Part shown: positions 27,008 through 37,600 of the stretch, piece by piece
Layout of the letters: the number at the start of each line of letters is the position of its first letter
Numbering within the stretch: the stretch's first letter is position 1
Source of the DNA: Corynebacterium lujinxingii
GTDB lineage: Bacteria > Actinomycetota > Actinomycetes > Mycobacteriales > Mycobacteriaceae
NCBI RefSeq assembly: GCF_014490555.1
Contig: NZ_CP061032.1
Span: 1,364,001 to 1,428,000, forward strand
DNA length: 64,000 nucleotides
Direction of reading: 5' to 3'
Translations under genes and position numbers: made by a program
The notes under the pieces: model-generated
The model's input: only the letters and a program-made list of their open reading frames with translations
Told to the model about the DNA's origin: nothing
The model's database searches: none

Positions 27008-27388
27008 CTACGAGGTGGTGACCTCGAAGTCGATTGTGAGGCTGGCGGGGATCGCTTGTACCGCTAGTCGCGCCCCAGCGTCCAGTGCGCCGGTTGAGCG
27101 GAAGTACACCCACTGTGGCTGCTCGGAGGAAACGCGGGCGAAGCCCCTGCGCTGCTTCCTGGTGGTTTCCGCGTCGAGGGTCACGACCGCGACCTTCTGC
27201 GACATATCCCGGTTCCACACATGAAACGCTTCGACCTGCGCCCGCCCGTCCCAGGCGATGATCAAATCGTGTACCCCTGGTTCCAGTTCGAGGTACACGC
27301 CGTGCACGTCCGGGGGATAAACAATCGGCATTGTGCCGGTGCCACCGCCGGGCTGCTTCGCCACCCGCTCCATGATGATGCCCGCCAT
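27008..27388 (-). CDS. Small tail-tip protein paralog C
   Basis: 126 residues. A short N-terminal extension precedes TMPIVYPPDVHGVYLELEPG, which lines up with the starts of the neighbouring paralogs. Beta-rich, with no family recognised. The ATG at 27388 lies 26 bases after the stop of the frameshifted paralog D. Confidence 0.7.
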   Translation of the reverse strand: MAGIIMERVAKQPGGGTGTMPIVYPPDVHGVYLELEPGVHDLIIAWDGRAQVEAFHVWNRDMSQKVAVVTLDAETTRKQRRGFARVSSEQPQWVYFRSTGALDAGARLAVQAIPASLTIDFEVTTS

Positions 27389-27414
27389 CTACACCACCGC
27401 CCCGGCGCGGCGCG

Positions 27415-27763
27415 CTACTCGAAGTTGAGGGGGTAGACCTCGATGGTGCCGGTCGCGTCGGTTGTGGTGCGGGGTGATGCTTCGAGACGTACCTGGTCGC
27501 CCTCGATAGCGCCGACGGTGACCATCCGAGAATTGCGCGACCCCCCCCGCCTTTGCCGGAATAGTGTCGAGCTCGATTCGCTCGCCCCCTCGCACGAGGT
27601 TGAGCGTCACTTTCTCCGGCCCCGCCCACGAGGCCACGACCCGGCACGGCCCCGGCACAAGATCAATGTTTGACGAGGCTCCATCGGCTCGGGTCAGCCA
27701 GGAATAATCCTTCTTCCCGCCGACGGTATAGCCGTACGGCAGCGGGATATCGATTGTTGACAT
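27415..27763 (-). pseudogene. Small tail-tip protein paralog D, frameshifted at a G8 tract
   Basis: It starts at the ATG at 27763 after AAGGAG (MSTIDIPLPYGYTVGG). The frame holds to ELDTIPAKAGG, then meets eight G (27541-27548). After removing one G, the frame continues SRNSRMVTVGAIEGDQV and ends NFE at 27415, giving ~115 residues like its paralogs. As written, the frame instead runs into an unrelated basic tail that overlaps the next gene. The cause may be a sequencing error, slippage or a real mutation. Confidence 0.7.
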
Positions 27764-27811
27764 GCTTCTCCTTTCAATAGACAGGCCTGTCCACCTCACG
27801 GCGGTCAGGGT

Positions 27812-29977
27812 TTACTCGTACGGGTAGAGCGTGCAGATCAGGCGGAAACGATCACCTGCAAGGCCGGATGGATTCGCCTGCGACCAGGCGCTCGACCCGG
27901 ACCCGGCGGATAACGCCGGGCCGCCGTTGGCGTTCTGGCCGTTGGTTTCCCAGATTTTCCGGTCCTGGATCCACAAGACCCTGATTTCCTCGTACGCGAC
28001 CTGGCCGACGCGCACGCCCCAATCCGTGGAGTTGGCGATGATTGAATACTGCAGGTGGATATAGCCCATCCACCCCGCCTTCGGGGTCAACGTAATTTCA
28101 GTGTTCCGAGAGGCGTCGACGGTGACCCAATCGTTCGACACCTTCTTAATTCCGGCTTCCGAGGTGATATAGACCAGCCGGGCGGCGGTGCGCTCAAGTT
28201 TCGCCACCACCGCATCGCGCGCTTCGAACGCCTCCTGGCGGGCGGTTTCAGCATTCGAGCGCTCAATCTCAGCCGCCTTGCGTGAATCTTCCGCATCAGC
28301 ACGACCAAGTTCAGCCCGGCGCCGCTCGTTTTCAGCGGCGGCGCGTTCTTGCTCCGCCATCGCCATAGAGGCATGCGAGGCGTACATCGCCGAGAACGAC
28401 GACCGCCGAAACCCCTCCGCCTCATCACGGCGCGCCTCCGCGTCGGCGCGTTTCGATTCAGCATCATCACGCGCCGATTCAGCCGCAGACCTCGCCTGCT
28501 CGGCGGCAGCACGATTATCCTCGGCGCTGGCACGCTCCAACTCGGCGAGCATGCGCTCGTTTTCGGCGGCGGCGCGTTCTTGCTCCGCCATCGCCATAGA
28601 GGCATGCGAGGCGTACATCGCCGAGAACGACGACCGCCGAAACCCCTCCGCCTCATTGCGTTTCGATTCAGCCTCCGCGCGCTGATCTTCCGCATCAGCG
28701 CGGGCAAGTTCCGCTTCATTGCGAAACCCCTCGGCTTCGCCGCGTAGCCGTTCGGCTTCACGCGCCGCCTCCTCGGAAAATCCCTGCGCAGAGACCGCAT
28801 CAGCCGACGCGTCCTGCGACTTCTTCGACGACTTAGACGACGAATCCGACGATTGACGTGCCGAATCCGAATACCCCTTCGCAAGATCCGACGCCGTCGA
28901 CGATTCCAGCGACGCCGACTCGGCGGCCGCCGCCGACACCCCCGCGTCCTGGGAGTGCTGGGCCGCCTGATCGGAATGCTCACCGGCGCGCACAGAATGC
29001 ACCGCCGACTGATCCGAATGGCGCCGCGCGGCTTCCGAGTGCTCAAACGACAGCACCGAATAGGACACGCTCGACGCCGACGCGGCATGCGACGCCTGCG
29101 ACGCCACCTGCGACGCCGCCGACGATTCGGAGGATTGCAGCGACGCCAACTCGGCCCGCCGCGCATCCTGCCCCGCCGATTCGGAATGCCGCGCGGCTTC
29201 CTCGGAGTGCTCCCCCGCCTTTACGGAATGAGCCGCCGAGGTATCCGAATGACCCCGCGCCTGATCCGAATAGGTCGACGCCTCCAACGAATAGGACACA
29301 CTGCGGTCGGAGGCTTCGCGGGCCTGCTTGACGTAGCGGGCGAGACTACCGTCCGCATCGCGCACCTCAGACAGGGCGGTATCGGCGGCGAGTTTCGCGT
29401 CACCGGCGGTGCGCTCCGCGGCCCGCGCAGTACGGGTCGCCGCCCCGGTCGCCTCCGCTGCCTCGCGGCGCTCACGGCGCACCTGCCGATCCAACTCACG
29501 GTTTTGAGCCTCCCGGGCAAGACGGTCAGAAAAGACCTGCCCGCCGATATGCACCCGCTCCCGATCCACCTCAGTAACGAGTTGGTCGGGAAGGAGCCGG
29601 CCCCATACGAAAACCGGGACCCGGTCGTTGACGCGAATGTGCTTGCCGGGAATTTGCCGACCCAGACCAGCAAGGGTGATGTCACGCTCGAAAAACGACT
29701 GCCCGCCGGTACGCGCCGCGGCCGCGTCGAGTACCTCCTCGACGGTAGAGGTTTCATCAACCGCCGAAATCGACACGTCCTCACGGGCGAACCGGCGCCC
29801 AAAACGGCCCGAGGGTTGCTCGGGCAAGTCGGCGACGTAGCCGAGTTTTCGCCCATCGGGCAACTCCGGCTCATCGACATCTTCGAGGTGAGTAACGTCC
29901 CACGCTCCCCACGTAAACGCAGCGAGCGGGCGCATCACCGTCATTTCACCACCGTCGGCGATAAGCGGCGCGGTCAT
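27812..29977 (-). CDS. Tail fibre / minor tail protein with long Ser-Ala coiled region
   Basis: 721 residues. The N-terminal ~150 residues form a structured tail-attachment part. A very long Ser/Ala/His-rich helical repeat region follows (AGEHSEEAARHSESAG and AGEHSDQAAQHSQDAG are two copies), then charged coiled repeats rich in AEAER/EAEGFRR. A C-terminal ~110-residue beta-rich head has AGWMGYIHLQYSI. This is the shape of a trimeric fibre with a receptor-binding tip. A 77-residue unit is duplicated. The start overlaps the previous stop as ATGA. Confidence 0.8.
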   Translation of the reverse strand: MTAPLIADGGEMTVMRPLAAFTWGAWDVTHLEDVDEPELPDGRKLGYVADLPEQPSGRFGRRFAREDVSISAVDETSTVEEVLDAAAARTGGQSFFERDITLAGLGRQIPGKHIRVNDRVPVFVWGRLLPDQLVTEVDRERVHIGGQVFSDRLAREAQNRELDRQVRRERREAAEATGAATRTARAAERTAGDAKLAADTALSEVRDADGSLARYVKQAREASDRSVSYSLEASTYSDQARGHSDTSAAHSVKAGEHSEEAARHSESAGQDARRAELASLQSSESSAASQVASQASHAASASSVSYSVLSFEHSEAARRHSDQSAVHSVRAGEHSDQAAQHSQDAGVSAAAAESASLESSTASDLAKGYSDSARQSSDSSSKSSKKSQDASADAVSAQGFSEEAAREAERLRGEAEGFRNEAELARADAEDQRAEAESKRNEAEGFRRSSFSAMYASHASMAMAEQERAAAENERMLAELERASAEDNRAAAEQARSAAESARDDAESKRADAEARRDEAEGFRRSSFSAMYASHASMAMAEQERAAAENERRRAELGRADAEDSRKAAEIERSNAETARQEAFEARDAVVAKLERTAARLVYITSEAGIKKVSNDWVTVDASRNTEITLTPKAGWMGYIHLQYSIIANSTDWGVRVGQVAYEEIRVLWIQDRKIWETNGQNANGGPALSAGSGSSAWSQANPSGLAGDRFRLICTLYPYE
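28323..28425. repeat. Fibre gene internal repeat, copy 1
   Basis: A 103-bp segment nearly identical (one mismatch seen) to 28554-28656, 231 bp away. It encodes FRRSSFSAMYASHASMAMAE and the flanking coil. Confidence 0.85.
28554..28656. repeat. Fibre gene internal repeat, copy 2
   Basis: Partner of 28323-28425. The 231-bp period equals 77 codons, so unequal crossing-over would change fibre length without a frameshift. Confidence 0.85.
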
Positions 29978-30885
29978 GATCTACCCACCTCCTGCACACA
30001 CACCCGCCCCACCGGGTGGTTGAACGTTTTACGAACTGGGGGGCCAAACCGCTCGCCTGTGGCCTTATCGGGTGCCAGGCGAGGCCCGCGCACCGTAATC
30101 GGTGGATCCCCCGGCCACCACAACTCCACCCAGACGTTGACGCCGGCGGATTCGGCCGGGGCGAGGATCGTAGACCACAGCGGGTCGTCTTGGACCTGTA
30201 TTGTGATGCGCTCGCCGGATGCCGACGCCACCCCGTAGTCGACAACGAGGTGGGGGTCGGTCCAGCCTTTGAGCGCATTCACCGCGTCGAAGGAATCCTG
30301 ACAAAGATCGCGGATCACGCGCACCGCCGGGCCGGTAACGGTGTACCCGTCGGCGCGGGTTGCCAGTTCCACCGGGGCGAGTTGGCGCGGCTTGCGATAC
30401 GGCCCGCCGGCGTCCTCGCGCCATTCGGTAAACTCGCCGCCTTCCCAGGTGTGCGGAATCGACGGGCACGGGTGCGCATCCAGAAGATCGGTCAGCGACA
30501 CCCCGCCGACGGTCAGCCGCTCCGGCGCGTCCGCCGGACCCTCGCCGGTAGCGAACACCACATCAAACGCGAGCCGGATACCAGGCCGAGCGATCACCAC
30601 AAGATAATTGCCACCAGTGGCCGGCGCGAGGTAGCCCGATTCATCGAACACGCCGATGTTCGGAGCGAGCAGCCGCTCGACGATCCCGTTTGTGGGGGCG
30701 ATACGCCCCCGGGCGGGGATCACCACCTGGTGGTCGGCAACAGCGAGACGAGTACGCGGCGCCTCGACCGATTCAGCCGCCGGGAAATCACAGACCGGAA
30801 CACCGTCGGCGTTGGCGAGCCCGATCCACTCGCCGGTATCGGCGACGACTTGGTTCACGTGTTTTTGCCACTCGGGAAAATCCAC
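29974..30885 (-). CDS. Minor tail protein
   Basis: 303 residues from a GTG with GGAGGT five bases upstream. It lies between the Dit-like protein and the fibre, so it is probably a tail-tip (Tal/baseplate) component. Internal features are a beta-rich body and VSLTDLLDAHPCPSIPHTWEGG. No catalytic motif seen. Confidence 0.75.
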   Translation of the reverse strand: MDFPEWQKHVNQVVADTGEWIGLANADGVPVCDFPAAESVEAPRTRLAVADHQVVIPARGRIAPTNGIVERLLAPNIGVFDESGYLAPATGGNYLVVIARPGIRLAFDVVFATGEGPADAPERLTVGGVSLTDLLDAHPCPSIPHTWEGGEFTEWREDAGGPYRKPRQLAPVELATRADGYTVTGPAVRVIRDLCQDSFDAVNALKGWTDPHLVVDYGVASASGERITIQVQDDPLWSTILAPAESAGVNVWVELWWPGDPPITVRGPRLAPDKATGERFGPPVRKTFNHPVGRVCVQEVGRS

Positions 30886-31677
30886 CTATGACCTCCACGG
30901 CGAATCGAAGCCGGTATCCCATTCGAGGCGCGCCCCGGCAAAGATGCCGAATCGGCGAGCGGCCCCGGGTGGCACCGGCTCGGTGATGAACCCGCCGCGC
31001 AGCCGCGCCCACAACGCCTCGTCGATCGACCCGTCGGGGCGTAGCAACACGCCGGATTCAACCGGGTCGAGATAGAGCACGCGCTCCTCTGCGGCGGCTG
31101 GAATAGCGATCCCGGCGCCTGACGGTAACGAAAGTCGCCCACCGGCCCCCTTCCACCGCAATCGCGGCCATATAAAGGCAACCCCCCTATTCGTAACGGT
31201 GACGCTTTGCTTCGATGACGACCCCGTCTCATAGAACAGCCCGGAATCGGACACCACCGGAACGTCCAGCGAAATATGCCGCTGCTCCAACGGCGACCGA
31301 TCCGGCTGCGGCATACCTTCATCACCGAGGCGGACCTCCATCCACCGCGGCTGCGAAAGCCCCGGCGCGTAATACTCAATACGCCCCGCCGAATCATGCG
31401 ACCACGCCGACACCCAGCCCGGCCACACCTCGCGCATCGACAATCGCGCCGCCCCCGGGTCGACCAGCACAGAAAGTGTCGCCGAAACCGGCTCCACCCG
31501 CGACGACCCCGGGCGCACAACCTGACCGGGCACCCCGGCAAGCCGTAGACCCTCGGTGGCGCGCTGCGGCTTCAAGCCGCTAGCACCTTCAGCCAAAAGC
31601 AGCACACCCTGCTCGCCGGTAGACAAATTCCACCGGCGGCCCCGCGGGTCCACGTACTCGATGGTGTAGTCAGCCAT
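30886..31677 (-). CDS. Distal tail protein (Dit-like)
   Basis: 263 residues from the ATG at 31677, which has GGGAGG upstream. It opens YTIEYVDPRGRRWNLS and has the two-part beta-rich layout of Dit/siphophage tail proteins that follow the tape measure and form the hub at the tail end. Assigned by position and general sequence style. Confidence 0.75.
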   Translation of the reverse strand: MADYTIEYVDPRGRRWNLSTGEQGVLLLAEGASGLKPQRATEGLRLAGVPGQVVRPGSSRVEPVSATLSVLVDPGAARLSMREVWPGWVSAWSHDSAGRIEYYAPGLSQPRWMEVRLGDEGMPQPDRSPLEQRHISLDVPVVSDSGLFYETGSSSKQSVTVTNRGVAFIWPRLRWKGAGGRLSLPSGAGIAIPAAAEERVLYLDPVESGVLLRPDGSIDEALWARLRGGFITEPVPPGAARRFGIFAGARLEWDTGFDSPWRS

Positions 31678-31695
31678 CGACAACCTCCCTACTTC

Positions 31696-34600
31696 CTAGC
31701 GACGAGCGCGGACGAGATCACCCGCGCCCGGCCGGCCTTGCTGCTCAAGTTTGCGGATCCGCAACTCGAGCCCATCGACATCACCGACACGATCGAGCAA
31801 CTCGTCCACCTCCGCCGCCGAATAGGCGGCCTTATCGGTAAACGTCAACTCGATTCGAGACGGCTCCCCGCGCGACACCCGCTGAATATCGACCGCGTTC
31901 TCGCGCTCGAAATCGGCCATCGCGTCCAGGCGGCTGGCGACGACCGAATCCTCGGTGCGCAGCGCCTCGGCTCGAAGTTTCGACGACTCCGCCATCGATT
32001 CGAGCGACGACGCCGCATCACGCAGCGGACGGGTCGCCTCGTTGAGAGAGACCTCATCTTCGAAGTCCTCGACCTCGCGCTGCTTGGCGGTTTTCTCATC
32101 CGCAATCGCGGCGAGATCCGCCGAGAGTTGGAACGCCTGCGCGGCCCGGTCCGGGTCGCCGAGCACCGACTGTTTCAGCAGCGCCTCGGCCTTATCGGCG
32201 TTGCCCCACTTGTACAGGTTGGCAACGTCGTTTTGCAGCCGGTCGAGTTCGCGCGCCGACACGCCAAACCCCTGATATTCAGGCATGGCCTGCAGTTCGG
32301 CGATGCGCGCCTCGTTGCGACGCAGCGCCGCCTCATCGCGGCTGCGCACGCGCTTGTTGTAGCCGATCGACAACGCGTTGCCCCAGGACCACAACCGGCC
32401 CTGGATTTCAGCGTTCTCGGCATACAGCGCGGCGACCTCCTCGCCGAGACGCGCCCCGGCCTTATCCATACCGAAGGCGGTGCCGGTCATTTCAGCCAGC
32501 CGCGCCGCCGCGGTTTCGAGGTCCTGCGTCGTGCGCAGCACGGCACGGTTCGCCGCGCGCTGCGCGTACGCCGCCTCGATCGCGTCAGCGGTCGCGTTTT
32601 GCACGTTCGCCATACGCGTCAACTCGGCGGCGTCAACCTCATGCATCAGCGCCTTGACTTCCGGCGAGATTTCACGCTGGGTTTCCAGACGATCCACCAT
32701 CGCCGCAATCTCGTTGTAGCGATACCGGTCGTACGCCAAAGACAGGTCCCCGTACGCCGCCGCCGACTTCGCGGCCTCGGCCTGGATACCTGCCTGCAGC
32801 GCGGCCTGCGCTTCGGCGACAGTTTTGTCACCGTCGAGGCGGCTACGCACAAGCGCCGCATTCGCGTTACGCGAATCCATCGCCGCCTTAGTTTGGACGA
32901 TCGTCTGGCGGACAAGGTCCATACGCAGGCTGGCGACCATTTGACGCTGCTTGTCGACCAGATCGGAGATCTCACGAATCGACGCGGCGAACGCGCCGAG
33001 CGCGTTAGCGAACGCGATACGCCCCTCGGTAATCCGGCTGATGAACTTGTCGGCGAGTTCGACGACCATCTTGCCGACCTTCACGATCGCAAACAGGCCG
33101 GCCACCGCCACGCCGACAGAGATACCCGCCGGGCCCGCCGCCACGGCGAGCGACTCAAGCGCACCGGTCGCCTGCGGAATCGCAGACGCCACAAGACCAG
33201 CGGCCTGCGGAAGGTGCGTGCCCACCATTTGCATGATCTGAGGGGTGGCGGCCTTCAGCCGGGCAGCGGCCTGCTTCGCGCCGTCCGAAATCTGCGGCAG
33301 AATCGAGTACAAGGACATGTCCAAGTTCTCGACCGACGCACGGCGCGCAGAGGCAAGATCAAGTTCAGCGTTGGCGATTTGCTCGGTCAGTTTCGAGATT
33401 TCATCGGCCCGCTTTTCCTCATCCTCCTCTTGCTTCACGCCCAGGTCCTCGCGCAGGCGCGCAAGGTCCTCCTCGGCCTTTTCCACCTTTTCGCTTGACT
33501 TTTCGCGCTTCGCCGACAGTTTGTCCTCGGCGTCGGCGGCCTTCGCGGACGAATCAGCCGCCGCATCAGACGACGCCGCGCCCTCCCGATCGACCTCGCC
33601 GGCTTCCCGGCGCGCGTCGGCGAGTTTCTTCTCGGCGTCGGCGAGTTTGCGCTGATCCTCCTTCGACAACTCGACCTTGCTGGATTCGAGCTCAGTCAGC
33701 CGCTCGCGCATGGCTTCGAGTTCGGCCTCCTGGTCCGCCATCGCGGAAAGGCGCTCCGCCTGCGCGGCGCGCGCGTCAAGCAGCGAGCGCTCCGCGCCGA
33801 GCAGAGTAGACACCGCCGTGGCGGTATCTTCCAGGCCCAGCATTCCGGCGAGTTCGCCGCCCTTGGCCGCAAGGGAGCGCGCCATCATGCCTTCGTAGGT
33901 CTGCGGGTTGGCGATAAGTTCCAACTCGCGGACTGCAGGCTTAAGCGCCTCGCTCATCGCCGCGCCGAACTTAGCGACATCACGATCAGCGCGCAGTTCG
34001 CGGATCAACCGCTGGATATCCGCCGACAGGTCGGCGGCCACCGCGCGCTGGCGGGTAGCGATCGGATCCCAAAACGCCACGCCACCATCAGCAAAGGCAG
34101 CACCGCGGGTCGCGGTAGAGCGCCCGCCGCGGGCTTCGCGGTTCATCCGCTCCACCGCGGCCGGCCCGCCGACAGCACGGGTCCACTCGGGCACCATGAT
34201 TGCTTCGCCACCGGACAGGGCGAGCGCCCCGGCGGTCGGCGAATAGAACTGGTGCACATCACGGCCCGGGGTGTAGCCCGGCAGCACACCACCGGCGGCA
34301 TACCCATGACCATGACCCCACATGGTGGTCAGGTCATCGCCATAGGTCGCGCGGTAGTAGCGCAGCGCGGCGTTCATGTTTGCCCACGGGTCGCGGCGAT
34401 CATCCGGCAACGTGGGGTCGCGGTGATCCGCAAACGTACCCGGGATGATCTGCAGCAGACCAACACCCGCTGCCTCGCCGGTGCCGTTAATGTCGACGAT
34501 CTGCTGCGCGATACCCGGATCGCCGCCCGATTCGGACTGAATCTGGGCGAGCATAGCGTTCACCTGCGCCGGGTTGTCCGCATCAAAACCGTTGCGGCGC

Positions 34601-37600
34601 ATCGCGTCCATCGCCATCTCGCGCCACGATTCGACATTTCCAGCACTACCAGACTTGCCGAAGAACCCGCCGATCTTGTCCTTGACAAAATCCCACGCGG
34701 ACGTGGCGAGTTTCTTCAGCATGACGCCGGGCAATTCGCCAATGAGGCCGGGCCCATCCCAGGACGGGATAGCGTCGATGACGCGGTCCCACATGCCCTT
34801 GACCATCGCGCCGAGATCGAACCCGCCGCCGGAGGACGATGCCCCATCGGCGGAGATCATAATCCCGTCGGAGTCGATGCCGCCGTCGGACGCCCAGTGC
34901 ACGTGGTCGTAGTGGCCGGCCATCGTGCCCGGTCCGTACGCCGCACGGATACCGGCCTGGTCCGCCGGGTCGATTCGACCGGTTCGGCCCCATAGCGCGA
35001 GCGGGCCTGGCCCCCAGATCAGCTGCGCAGTTTTCGGCCACTTCGAGAAAATCCAGTCGGCGATTTGCTGCATCGGACCGCCCAGGTCAATAGCCTGACC
35101 GGTCGGGTGATATCCGCCGTCGTTGAAGTGGTCGGTTTGAGCCGAATTCAGCGTCGCGCCCGGGAATGCCGTCTTTGCGGCGATCCAAAGGGTGCGGTTG
35201 ACAACGCCGGAACCCAACTGCTGATTTTCGCGCGGCGTCGGGGTGTAAATGCCGCCGGACGCGTATCCACGCGCGGAGAGATCTCGGCGCACCGCGTCGC
35301 GCAGCACTCGGCGGTTGACAGGCTCGTGCGCCTCCGGATTCGGAATCGACGACCCGTCGGACAGGCCACCGTAGGTCGACGGCAGCGGGGAGGTGAACAT
35401 CTCCATGTCGGAGGCGCGCAGACGCCCGCGCGCCGCGTCGGCATTCATGCGGTCGATCGATGACTTGCCGACCATACGGGCCCACTCGGGGCGCATGATT
35501 GCCTCGCCACCGGAAAGGTCCACCCGCGCTCCGCGCACCGGATCGATGAAGCGGAAAACATCACGGCCCGGGGTGTAGCCAGGCAGCACACCACCGGCGG
35601 CGAACCCGCCGAGATTGGTGACGTTGATCTCATCGAGTTCATCCAGGCCGGTGAACTTTGCAATGCCGTTCCACGCCTTGCGGATACCCTTGTTGAACAC
35701 CACATCGACGACGAATTGTGCCGGCTTCGCGGTCACAGCCTTGATGCCGTCCCACAGCAACTCGATGCCGTTCACGGCGGTTTCAAACCAACCCTTGAGC
35801 GTGTCGAGGCCGGACTGAATGCCGCCGAACACGGTATCGACGATGAAATCCTTAACCACCGCCATACCGGCGCTGAGCACATCCCACTTCTCGCCGATCC
35901 AGGACAGCACCGGCTCGACAACGCTGTCGTGCAGCCACGTAAGCGCAGCGGCGAAACCATCGATCACCGGATTCAGGACGTTGTCCCACACCCACATGAA
36001 GCCGTCGCCGAGCGCGCTAAACCCGGCGCCGATCGCCTCAAAGGTGGGGGCGAGCACGGAATTCCACAGCCAGGTTCCGGCCGCGGCGAGCGCGTCCCAC
36101 GCCGCCTTAATGTAGCCGGTCCAGATCGCCTGAATCACGATGCCGAGGTTGGTAAACGCGGTCGAAATATTGTCGAACGCCGGCTTTAAGACAGTGCCCC
36201 AAAGCCAGGTCGCCACCGCCGCCATCGCGTCCCACACCGGCTTGATGACGTGCTCCCACGCCGCCTGAATGGTGGTAGAGAGCAGATTCCACGCAAGGAT
36301 GATGGGAGTGACCACTGCCGTGGCGATCACGGTCACGAGCGTGCGAGCAGCCAGCGAGAAGAAGTCGAACACCGGCTTGATGACGGTCTCCCAGGCGACC
36401 TCAATACCAGCGGCCAAAGTATCCCAGGCGCCGCGGGCGGTCTCGGCGAACCCGCTAAAGGCGACCTTCACCGCTTCCAGCCCCACCTGGAACACCTCGG
36501 TGAGGCGAGCCCACATCTCGCGGCCGGTTTCGGTCTTGGTGAAAAACACCGTCAGCGCCGCCGCGGCCGCCGCGATACCAGTCACGATAAGCCCGATCGG
36601 GTTCGCGGCGAGCACAAGGTTAAACGCCTTTTGCGCATTCGCCGCGATAGTCGTAGCGGTCGACCAAAGCGTCGTAGCCTTCGCGGCCTTAATCGCCCAC
36701 GCGGCGAACCCGCCCGCCTTGGCGATCTTTAACTGCAGGTTCACCGCGGCGAGACCACCGGCGACCGCAGTCAACGCGGCGCCGAGCGGCAAAATCCAGT
36801 CCTGGTTACCTCGCACGAAATCGACCAGGCCGGTCACGGATCCGATCACGGTATCGAGCGCGCCGACCACCGCCGGGGCAAGGTTCTCGGCGACGTTTTG
36901 CATCACCGGGGCAAGCCACTCGGAAAACGCGGCGACCGCCGGCTCAAGCCGGGTGCCGAGATCGTCCACCGTCGTACCGATGGCGTCGAACACGGCCGGA
37001 GCATGCTCGAACACGGGGTCGAGCAACTGCGCGCCAAAACGACCCAGCGCGGCCTTCATGTTGTCGGCGGAACCCGAGAAGGTAGAGCCCATCTTTTGAG
37101 CCGACCCGCCGACCATATCCTCCATCGCGGCCGAGAAGTCCTCGAAGGACACCTTGCCCTCGGTGACCATCTTGCGCGCTTCTTCGGCGGTGACACCGTA
37201 GCGCTCCTGGAGCACCGGCAACAGGCCGAGACCGCGATCGAGAAGTTGGTTCAGTTCTTGGGTTGTAAGTTTTTGGTTACCGGCGACCTTGGTCCAGATC
37301 GCCGACATCTCGCCGAAACTCGACCCGGTAATCGAGGCAGTGTCGCCGACCAGGGTCAGCACCCGGGTCAGGTCCTCGCCCTGGGCGACACCAGCACCGA
37401 CGAAAGACGCGGCCGCAGACGCCGCGTCGCCGAAGCCGAACGCGGTGCCCTTCACGGCGGTCATGGCGTTGTCCATGATGCCTTCGACGGCGGTAGCCGA
37501 GTGGCCGAGACCGGAAAGCATGGTCTCGGCCTGCTCGATGGTGCCGAGTCGGGAAAGACCCCCCGACACGGCATCATGGACACCCGACATCATGGTTTGG

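Noticed and set aside
26979..27647. Long minus-strand frame (222 codons) across the paralog C/D region
   Set aside because: Low-complexity Arg/Gly/Ala-rich product and no ribosome site. It shadows the real genes at 27008 and 27415; high GC removes stops in other frames.
28087..29166. 359-codon minus-strand frame rich in Arg, inside the fibre gene
   Set aside because: Product is almost entirely R/P/A/S, typical of an out-of-frame reading of a Ser/Ala repeat region.
28853..30238. Long plus-strand frame opposite the fibre and minor tail genes
   Set aside because: Arg-rich antisense shadow with no start signal; both minus-strand genes are well supported.
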